Positions 30,492 to 37,163 of a stretch of DNA of 64,000 nt are shown here, in pieces. How positions within the stretch are numbered: position 1 is the first letter of the stretch; each line of letters starts with the position of its first letter. The translations under genes were made by a program, and so were the position numbers. Below the pieces are notes generated by a model. The model was not told the origin of the DNA and searched no databases. It worked only from the letters and a program-made list of their open reading frames with translations. This stretch comes from an uncultured Bacteroidales bacterium (GTDB taxonomy: Bacteria > Bacteroidota > Bacteroidia > Bacteroidales > Bacteroidaceae), in contig CACYYM010000023.1 in the NCBI GenBank assembly GCA_902778625.1, positions 26,906 to 90,905 on the forward strand, in the 5' to 3' direction.

Positions 30492-30558
30492 AACGCCGCG
30501 TGCGGCGATTTAATTTCCGCGTGCGGGGATGGCAATCTCCGCGTGCGGCGTTTTTTTT
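30492..30558. repeat. 22-nt palindromic array F (GC class, 3 units)
   Basis: Units start near 30492, 30514 and 30535. Centres are CCGC-GT-GCGG; outer arms AAAACGCC and GGCGTTTT are complementary, ending in a T8 run. Confidence 0.9.
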
Positions 30559-30585
30559 CATAGCAAAAGAAAATTCCTGTTTTCC

Positions 30586-30616
30586 TTTGTGATTCGCTCA
30601 CTTATTCTTAACTTTG
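30586..30616 (+). promoter_or_regulatory. Upstream copy of the dacB promoter
   Basis: TTTG (30586-30589), 19-base spacer, TAACTTTG (30609-30616). The surrounding 35 bases are nearly identical to the copy 88 bases downstream. Confidence 0.7.
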
Positions 30617-30673
30617 ACATTTGTCGAAGTTACTCTCGTTCGGAAACACAAAACAAAATATTTTTTATTTTCC

Positions 30674-30704
30674 TTTGTGTTTCGCTCACTTATTCGTAAC
30701 TTTG
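30674..30704 (+). promoter_or_regulatory. dacB promoter
   Basis: TTTG (30674-30677), 19-base spacer, TAACTTTG (30697-30704); the ATG is 22 bases downstream. Confidence 0.75.
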
Positions 30705-30726
30705 CACCCATAAATCGAATGGTCGG

Positions 30727-32058
30727 ATGAAATACACAAAGTACCTTCTTCTGCTTCTCGTCTTGGCGTCGTGTGCTTCGAAGCGCTCGATAAGTCATCG
30801 CAGCCTGCAGGCCGATGTGCGTCCTGTTGCGCCTGTTGAGGTGCAGCAGCCCGTGGTGGTTGTAGAAGAGGAAGAGCCTGTGGTGGAAGAGCCTGTGGTG
30901 AGTGCACGGCCACTCATCTCGCAGGTGCATCGCTTCGAAGAGGGTACTTGGCAAGCAGCAAAGCAGCAAGCGCTCGACCAGCTCGTTCAGTCGCCCATCT
31001 TCGAGACGACTCAGCTCGGACTTTATGTGTACGACCTGACCGACGGACAGCCTCTGTATGCCGTCAACGCTGCCCAGAGAATGCGACCTGCTTCGTGCCA
31101 AAAGGTCGTGACGGCTATTACAGCACTCAACTTCCTCAGGAGCGACTACAAACTCACAACAGATTTCCGCATCACAGGCACTGTCTCTGGAGGCGTCCTG
31201 AACGGCGACCTCATTGTGGTTGGCGGTATGGATCCGCTCGTAACACAAACCGAACTGCTTCAGGCTGCTGCCTCCATCAAGGAACAAAACGGCATTCAGA
31301 GCATCACGGGCAACATCATCTACGACCTCTCGATGCGCGAAGACACTCCTTACGGCTGGGGTTGGTGCTGGGACGACGACTACGGACCGCTCTCCGCACT
31401 GCTGGTCGATGGCAAAGACAGCTTTGACCAGAACTGGCTTCAGGCACTCGAAAAAACTGGCATAAAAGTGAATTATAGCAGCAACAGCCAAGCTAAAAAG
31501 GGCAAGCAGCAGACGAAATCAGTCTATTCAATACGCCATGACCTCGATGACCTACTGGAGCCAATGATGAAACAGAGCGACAACATCTATGCCGAATGCC
31601 TTTTCTATCAGACCGCATCCACAACCGGAAAGAAAGGCGCGGGCAGGAAAGAAGCCGCTCAAAGAACGGATGAATTGCTGAAGAAGATAGGCGTGGACCC
31701 AACTCCATACAAGGTTGCAGACGGTAGCGGCCTTTCGCTCTACAACTATGCTTCAGCCGAAATGCTCGTTGCACTGCTCTGCTATGCCTGGCGAACTGAA
31801 TCTATCCGCGAACATCTCCTGCCTTCTCTTCCCATTGCAGGCTACGACGGCACGCTTCAAAAACGCATGCAAGGCACTGAGGCTGAGGGAAATGTACGTG
31901 CCAAGACAGGCACAGTGACAGGTATCACCTCGCTTGCAGGCTACTTGACGACAGCCAGCGGACACGTTCTTGCCTTCGCCATCATCAATCAAGGCGTGGA
32001 ATCTGCTTCGATGGGGCGTGCTTTCCAGGATAAGGTATGCATTGAACTTTGCAAATAA
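30727..32058 (+). CDS. dacB: D-alanyl-D-alanine carboxypeptidase/endopeptidase (PBP4 family)
   Basis: Peptidase family S13 enzyme trimming or opening peptidoglycan cross-links; 443 residues. The N terminus is a lipoprotein signal with lipobox LASC16, then a Val/Glu-rich linker. The catalytic SxxK is S123-CQK126 in MRPASCQKVV, SxN is in MKQSDNIYAECL, and KTG is in VRAKTGTVTGITS. Lipid anchoring would place it at the periplasmic face of a membrane. It may continue into the downstream exported coiled-coil gene (29 bases). Confidence 0.93.
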   Translation: MKYTKYLLLLLVLASCASKRSISHRSLQADVRPVAPVEVQQPVVVVEEEEPVVEEPVVSARPLISQVHRFEEGTWQAAKQQALDQLVQSPIFETTQLGLYVYDLTDGQPLYAVNAAQRMRPASCQKVVTAITALNFLRSDYKLTTDFRITGTVSGGVLNGDLIVVGGMDPLVTQTELLQAAASIKEQNGIQSITGNIIYDLSMREDTPYGWGWCWDDDYGPLSALLVDGKDSFDQNWLQALEKTGIKVNYSSNSQAKKGKQQTKSVYSIRHDLDDLLEPMMKQSDNIYAECLFYQTASTTGKKGAGRKEAAQRTDELLKKIGVDPTPYKVADGSGLSLYNYASAEMLVALLCYAWRTESIREHLLPSLPIAGYDGTLQKRMQGTEAEGNVRAKTGTVTGITSLAGYLTTASGHVLAFAIINQGVESASMGRAFQDKVCIELCK

Positions 32059-32087
32059 AAAACATAATAAACCTAAATTAAACAATT

Positions 32088-32666
32088 ATGAAAAAGATTT
32101 TAGCTATGATGGCACTTGCCATCTCACTGCCCACAATGGCACAAAGCATGTACGACGGTAAGACTTGCGAACAGTGGAAGAACGAGTTCGAGGTTGAGGT
32201 TGCAACCCTCAAAGGCGAGCTTAACACCCTGAAACAAAAGGCAAAACTGGAAGCAGGAACAGTCACAAAAGCCGACATCAGCGCAAAAAGTGCTGAACTT
32301 AAAAAGGCTCAGGCAAACCTCAAGGTAGCTAAGAAGGCTGCAGACCTTGAGAAAAAAGGTGAATCTTCCCTTGAAAAAGCTCAGAACAAGACTGTTAAGT
32401 TGCAAGACAAGCACGCAAAAGCTGGTGACAAACTCTCTAAGCTTCAGTCGAAAGCGACTAAGGCAGAGGCTGCTGTGGCTAAGGCCGAGCAAAATCTTCA
32501 AAAGGCTCAGCAAAAACTTGAAAACATTCGCTCTGAAATAGAAAGCACCCAAAACAACATGGAGAACTTGAAGGATGAACACGAGCAGGCTAAGGACGAC
32601 ATCACCAAAGCTAAGGATGCAAGAGAACAAGCCAAGAAGTTCCTCATTAATGGCATAAGGAAGTAA
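32088..32666 (+). CDS. Exported coiled-coil protein, unknown function
   Basis: 192 residues with a clear signal peptide (MKKILAMMALAISLPTMAQS), then almost continuous Lys/Glu/Ala/Gln-rich heptad sequence (about residues 35-180), indicating a long periplasmic coiled coil. I recognise no family. The codons for Lys and Ala make it more A-rich than its neighbours. Its stop is followed after 3 bases by palindromic array I. Confidence 0.8.
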   Translation: MKKILAMMALAISLPTMAQSMYDGKTCEQWKNEFEVEVATLKGELNTLKQKAKLEAGTVTKADISAKSAELKKAQANLKVAKKAADLEKKGESSLEKAQNKTVKLQDKHAKAGDKLSKLQSKATKAEAAVAKAEQNLQKAQQKLENIRSEIESTQNNMENLKDEHEQAKDDITKAKDAREQAKKFLINGIRK

Positions 32667-32669
32667 GAA

Positions 32670-32757
32670 AACTTAGCGTGTTAAGTTGATTAACTTGGCA
32701 CGTTAAGTTTACAATTTAAGCGTGCTTAGTTTGCAAATTAGGCACGCTTAGTTTTTC
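32670..32757. repeat. 22-nt palindromic array I (AT class, 4 units)
   Basis: Units start at 32670, 32692, 32714 and 32736, exactly 22 nt apart; centres alternate C-GT-G, C-AC-G, C-GT-G, C-AC-G. It lies between a plus-strand stop and the convergent methyltransferase stop. Confidence 0.9.
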
Positions 32758-32774
32758 AACTTACAACAAGATGA

Positions 32775-33311
32775 TTACTTCTTCGACAAGTGCCAAAGCA
32801 CAATTCCGGCTGTAACGCTGACATTCAAACTGTGCTTTGTGCCATATTGAGGTATTTCGAGGCAGCCATCACACATGTCCACAACCTGTTGCTGAACACC
32901 TTTAACCTCATTCCCTAACACAACGGCATACTTCTCTTCAGGCTGCCGAACAAAGTCCTGAAGCATGGTGCTGCCCTCACATTGCTCAACCGCAAGAACC
33001 TTATAACCTTGCTGCTTCAACCAACTTACCGCATCCTCTGTATGTTCAAAGTACTTCCAACTTACACTCTCTTCAGCTCCAAGTGCCGTTTTATGTATTT
33101 CAGGATGAGGAGGCTGTGCAGTTATGCCACACAAACAAACACCTTCAATGCGGAAAGCATCACTGCTACGGAACACACTGCCCACATTATAAAGACTCCT
33201 TACATGGTCCAACACAACCACAATAGGCTGCTTGTCCGATGCTTTGTACTCAGCCAAACTGAGTCTTCCCATCTCCGTAACTTTCAGCTTTCTCATGCTT
33301 CGATTGTTCAT
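32775..33311 (-). CDS. TrmH-family (SPOUT) RNA 2'-O-methyltransferase
   Basis: 178-residue RNA methyltransferase. SpoU motifs are visible: NVGSVFRSSDAF (motif 1), AVVLGNEVKGV (motif 2) and IPQYGTKHSLNVSVTAGIV (motif 3, the SAM knot). There is no extra RNA-binding domain, so it is the compact type; target RNA is not predictable. The ATG at 33311 is the first after the -7 element at 33322-33329; the next, at 33296, would also give a complete domain. Confidence 0.9.
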   Translation of the reverse strand: MNNRSMRKLKVTEMGRLSLAEYKASDKQPIVVVLDHVRSLYNVGSVFRSSDAFRIEGVCLCGITAQPPHPEIHKTALGAEESVSWKYFEHTEDAVSWLKQQGYKVLAVEQCEGSTMLQDFVRQPEEKYAVVLGNEVKGVQQQVVDMCDGCLEIPQYGTKHSLNVSVTAGIVLWHLSKK

Positions 33312-33730
33312 TTAGCGTTGACAAAGTTAACATTTTCTGTGGATAACTTTGTTAATAACCGAACACTTATTCACACTAAATGCTGCTTTTAGATGCTACC
33401 CTACCCTTTATTCACACCAACCAAAAGTTATAAAACTTCTTTCAACTAAAAAAAAGAGACTTATCAAGGCAGGATGTCAGGGAAAATTATTAACTTTGTC
33501 GGTTGTAAGCAGATGTTGATAACTCTGTAATCAAAAATAAAGAAAAAGCTAATATATAAAGGAAAGAGAGAAAATATAAAATGGTGGATAATTAATGATG
33601 AAATGTTGAAGTAGTGTGAACAACGTTTTTCTCGATGAAATGGGGCAAAATGTTATGAACTTTTCAACCATACATCATCATCATATAGTATTTTATTATA
33701 AAAAATAAAAAGATAAATAATAATATAAAG
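33312..33730. other. 419-bp AT-rich gap with DnaA-box-like sites
   Basis: Between divergent trmH-type and nadA genes. It holds TGTGGATAA (33338-33346, a perfect DnaA box on the minus strand), TTATTCACA (33367-33375 and 33408-33416), and weaker TGTTAATAA (33350-33358), TGTTGATAA (33514-33522) and GGTGGATAA (33583-33591). Very AT-rich runs lie at 33530-33580 and 33680-33730. It could be a replication origin or a DnaA-binding regulatory or titration site. TAACTTTG at 33491-33498 could be the nadA -7 element. Confidence 0.4.
33322..33329 (-). promoter_or_regulatory. -7 element of the SPOUT methyltransferase gene
   Basis: TAACTTTG on the minus strand, 10 bases before the first ATG. Eight bases further upstream is the perfect DnaA box, so DnaA binding would overlap this promoter. 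Confidence 0.55.
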
Positions 33731-34720
33731 ATGGTTGATAACAAGTGGAAAGCAGCAGGTTTTGTGAATGAACCTGTGCCAGAAGGTGTCGATATGAAAG
33801 CTGAAATACGCCGTATGTGCAAGGAAAAGAATGCAGTTATCATAGCGCATTATTATACGCAGGGTGAGATACAGGACATAGCAGACTTTGTAGGCGACAG
33901 TCTTGCCCTTGCTCAACAGGCTGCTAAGACTGATGCAGACATCATAGTAATGTGTGGCGTCCATTTCATGGGCGAGACGAACAAGATACTTTGTCCAGAC
34001 AAGAAGGTGCTTGTGCCTGACCTCAATGCCACTTGTAGCCTTGCAGAAAGCTGTCCACCAAAAGAGTTTGGAGAGTTTGTGAAGAGTCATCCAGACCATA
34101 CTGTCATTAGTTATGTGAACACGACTGCTGCCATAAAGGCACTTACCGACGTAGTTGTGACGAGTGGTAACGCATTGAAGATTGTCAACTCATTACCTAA
34201 AGATGAGAAAATAATCTTTGGTCCTGACCGTAATCTAGGCAATTACATCAACTCGATTACTGGTAGGGAGATGCTTTTATGGAATGGTGCTTGTCATGTT
34301 CACGAGAAGTTCAGCCTGGAACGCATCTTAGAGTTGAAGGCCAAGCATCCTCAAGCAAAGATACTTGTGCATCCAGAATGCAAAGGACCTATCGTTAAGG
34401 TAGCCGATAAGGTTGGCAGTACGGCAGCTCTTCTCAAGTTCAGTCAGGAAGATGAAGCTAAAGAGTTCATCGTTGCAACAGAAAGCGGCATTCTTCATAA
34501 AATGCAGCAAGCATGTCCTAACAAGGTCTTCTTGCCTGCTCCACCTGATGACAGCACCTGTGCTTGCAATGAGTGTAACTACATGAAGCTTATCACGATG
34601 GAGAAGCTCTACAACTGTCTCAAGTATGAATGGCCGGAGATTAAAGTCAACAAGAAGGTTGCAGAAAAAGCTGTAAAGAGCATAAATAGAATGCTTGACT
34701 TGTCGGCTTCTATAAAATAG
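33731..34720 (+). CDS. nadA: Quinolinate synthase
   Basis: [4Fe-4S] enzyme condensing iminoaspartate with dihydroxyacetone phosphate in NAD synthesis; 329 residues. The three cluster cysteine regions are present: NATCSLAESCPP, LWNGACHVHEKF and CACNECNYMKL. IIAHYYTQGEIQDIADFVGD is the N-terminal family signature. It stands apart from nadB, its pathway partner at 21.6-23.2 kb, and has a long AT-rich leader. Confidence 0.96.
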   Translation: MVDNKWKAAGFVNEPVPEGVDMKAEIRRMCKEKNAVIIAHYYTQGEIQDIADFVGDSLALAQQAAKTDADIIVMCGVHFMGETNKILCPDKKVLVPDLNATCSLAESCPPKEFGEFVKSHPDHTVISYVNTTAAIKALTDVVVTSGNALKIVNSLPKDEKIIFGPDRNLGNYINSITGREMLLWNGACHVHEKFSLERILELKAKHPQAKILVHPECKGPIVKVADKVGSTAALLKFSQEDEAKEFIVATESGILHKMQQACPNKVFLPAPPDDSTCACNECNYMKLITMEKLYNCLKYEWPEIKVNKKVAEKAVKSINRMLDLSASIK

Positions 34721-34761
34721 CATTTTGAAATTTGGAGTTATAAATTTTGAATTGTAATTAG

Positions 34762-37008
34762 GTGTCTCCTTTAATAACCGATCTGGCGTATATACTTGTT
34801 GTAGCAAGCGTTGTGACCATCATCTTCAAACGTTTGCGACAACCGCTTGTGCTTGGTTATATTGTTGCTGGCTTCCTTGCTGGACCTCACATGCCCTACA
34901 CACCTTCGGTAAGTAGTTTTGAGGGTATTGAGGAATGGAGCCAGATGGGAGTCATCTTCTTGATGTTTACACTTGGCCTTGAATTCTCGTTCAAGAAGAT
35001 TTTGAAGATGGGAATGCAGCCTATTCTGACAGCCATCATGATTATGTGTTGCATGATAGGTGTAGGCGGCATGACAGCTTCGTTGTTTGGTTGGACAAGT
35101 ATGGATAGGCTTTTCCTCGGGGGAATGCTGAGCATGAGCTCAACCACAATCATCTATAAAGCGTTTGACGACCTCGGACTTCGTACGAAACGTTTTGCTT
35201 CGAACGTTATTTCGGTACTCATTATAGAAGATATTCTTGGCATCTTACTCATGGTAATGCTGAGTGCTTTGGCTGTGAGCAGAACCTTTCAAGGTACAGA
35301 GCTCATCAAAAGTCTCCTGCAGTTGGGATTCTTCTTGATGCTTTGGTTTATTGTTGGCATTTATGTTTTGCCGCTTCTTCTGCGTAAAACAAAGAAATAC
35401 ATCAATAGCGAAACTTTGCTTGTTGTCTCGGTTGGATTGTGTTTTCTGCTGGCAGTAATTGCCACAAAGGTAGGTTACAGTCCAGCTTTTGGTGCGTTCA
35501 TGATGGGCAGCATCTTAGCAGAAACACTTGAAGCCGAGAATATAGAGAAGAGTGTAGGTTCGCTTCGAGACCTCTTCGGCGCAGTTTTCTTTGTGTCGGT
35601 CGGCATGATGGTAGATCCTTCTGTGCTGAAAGAATATTGGCTTCCAGTACTTGTTTTGACCTTTGCTGTCGTGCTTGGACAGATGTTCTTCGGTTCTCTA
35701 AGTTATTTTGCAACAAGCGGCAATGTCCAGACTGCCGTTCGAAGTGGTTTCTCGATGGTACAGATAGGTGAGTTTGCCTTCATCATCGCAGGCTTGGGAA
35801 ACGAGTTGGGTGTGACAAGCGAGTTTCTTTATCCGGTCGTTGTGGCAGTAAGTATCATCACGACCTTCCTGACACCTTATGCCATCAAACTTTCTCCGAA
35901 GGCTGCCAACCGCATAGAAAAGTCGATGAGTAGCGAGTTGCAGTCGTTAATCAATCGTGGAAAAACCTTTTCTGTTAACAGACGATATGAGCGTTTAAGG
36001 CTGACAAAAGGCCTCGTTTGGAAGCGTCTTTTGTCTGCCATTCTGTTCCAAACGGCAGCTTATCTCACGATAAGTATTGCACTCGCCCTGTTTAGTTATG
36101 CGACGATATTGCCTTTGTTCCAACACATAGTTGGCGAGAAATACGTCAATATAGTGGGACTTATCATCACTCTGCTACTTCTGTCGCCTTGCGTCAGAGC
36201 GATTGCCGTCAAGAAAAACCATAGTAAGGAGGTAAAATACCTGATTTCATCGGGAAAAATGTCTGCTTTCCTGGTTCGCCTACTGCTGTTTGCGAAGGTA
36301 TTGTTGGGCTTTGTAATAGTATATAATGTTGTGTCTTCCGTCCTTCCTCTCTGGTGGGTTTGGGAAGTGCTTATCAGCGTGGCAGCCCTCGTCTTTATGA
36401 TTATGAGCCGACTTGTCAAGTATATAAGCATCAGGATGGAGCGCACGTTCAAGCAAAATCTTCGTCTGAGAGAGCAACAAGCCTCTTTGAGTTATGGAAG
36501 AAAACTGCGTGGAAGAGACCTTCAGATTGCTCGAGTTAAGATTCCTCAGCACTCTCGTTGGGGCGGCAAATCGCTTGCTCAGCTTCATTTCGGCAAAACC
36601 GACCGCATCCACATTGCGGCCATCATACGTGCAGGACACAGGATAAACATTCCCGGAGGCAGTCATCGCATCTATCCTGGCGATATACTCGAGGTAGTGG
36701 CTGGCAACGAAGCCATCGAGTCGTTGCGTCAACGAAGCGAACAGGAACTGATGCAACCACAGGAACGAAACAAGGACAACCACAACCTGACCATTATTTC
36801 CTTGCGACTTAACGAGAGTAGTCCGCTGATTGGCAAGACTTTGCAGGACATCGACTTCCGCATGCGTTACCATTGTATGGTGGTTGGAGTGGAGAACGAG
36901 GAAGGTCATCTCGGCACGATTCAAGCAAAGCGACAGTTCGCCCAAAACGACATCGTTTGGATTGTAGGCGAAGAAGCCGACCTCTCTATGCTTTCGATGG
37001 TGATATAA
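34762..37008 (+). CDS. CPA2-family cation:proton antiporter with TrkA-C domains
   Basis: 748 residues starting with GTG at 34762. The first about 380 residues are a Kef/Nha-type antiporter core (FLAGPHMPYTP, MFTLGLEFSFKK, FGAFMMGSILAET). A second hydrophobic block near 410-560 follows. The C terminus has two TrkA-C-like regulatory domains (IARVKIPQHSRWGGKSLAQL and NESSPLIGKTLQDID). There is no NAD-binding TrkA-N domain. It is 41 bases after nadA and probably exchanges K+ or Na+ for protons. Confidence 0.9.
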   Translation: MSPLITDLAYILVVASVVTIIFKRLRQPLVLGYIVAGFLAGPHMPYTPSVSSFEGIEEWSQMGVIFLMFTLGLEFSFKKILKMGMQPILTAIMIMCCMIGVGGMTASLFGWTSMDRLFLGGMLSMSSTTIIYKAFDDLGLRTKRFASNVISVLIIEDILGILLMVMLSALAVSRTFQGTELIKSLLQLGFFLMLWFIVGIYVLPLLLRKTKKYINSETLLVVSVGLCFLLAVIATKVGYSPAFGAFMMGSILAETLEAENIEKSVGSLRDLFGAVFFVSVGMMVDPSVLKEYWLPVLVLTFAVVLGQMFFGSLSYFATSGNVQTAVRSGFSMVQIGEFAFIIAGLGNELGVTSEFLYPVVVAVSIITTFLTPYAIKLSPKAANRIEKSMSSELQSLINRGKTFSVNRRYERLRLTKGLVWKRLLSAILFQTAAYLTISIALALFSYATILPLFQHIVGEKYVNIVGLIITLLLLSPCVRAIAVKKNHSKEVKYLISSGKMSAFLVRLLLFAKVLLGFVIVYNVVSSVLPLWWVWEVLISVAALVFMIMSRLVKYISIRMERTFKQNLRLREQQASLSYGRKLRGRDLQIARVKIPQHSRWGGKSLAQLHFGKTDRIHIAAIIRAGHRINIPGGSHRIYPGDILEVVAGNEAIESLRQRSEQELMQPQERNKDNHNLTIISLRLNESSPLIGKTLQDIDFRMRYHCMVVGVENEEGHLGTIQAKRQFAQNDIVWIVGEEADLSMLSMVI

Positions 37009-37048
37009 GTTCCAGTTACGTTTCCAAACAACCCTAGTTACGATTGCA

Positions 37049-37158
37049 AACTTAACACGTTAAAATGTCAAACTTAACACGTTAAAATGTCAAACTTAAC
37101 ACGTTAACTTTGCCAACTTAACTGCAGTCGTTTGAAAACTTAACTGGAGTTGTTTCAA
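37049..37158. repeat. 22-nt palindromic array J (AT class, 5 units)
   Basis: Five units starting at 37049, 37071, 37093, 37115 and 37137, exactly 22 nt apart. The first two are identical (AACTTAA-CACG-TTAAAAT plus 4 nt). The last two have diverged in the centre (CTGC, CTGG) but keep the AACTTAA arm. It sits between convergent antiporter and polA ends. Confidence 0.92.
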
Positions 37159-37163
37159 AACGA

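Larger units (their letters stand above)
30269..30726. other. 458-bp gene-free stretch: array H, array F, duplicated promoter
   Basis: Between the anti-sigma gene and dacB, both on the plus strand. It holds an AT-class array, a GC-class array 90 bases later, and two tandem copies of one promoter. No reading frame with coding character is seen. Confidence 0.8.
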
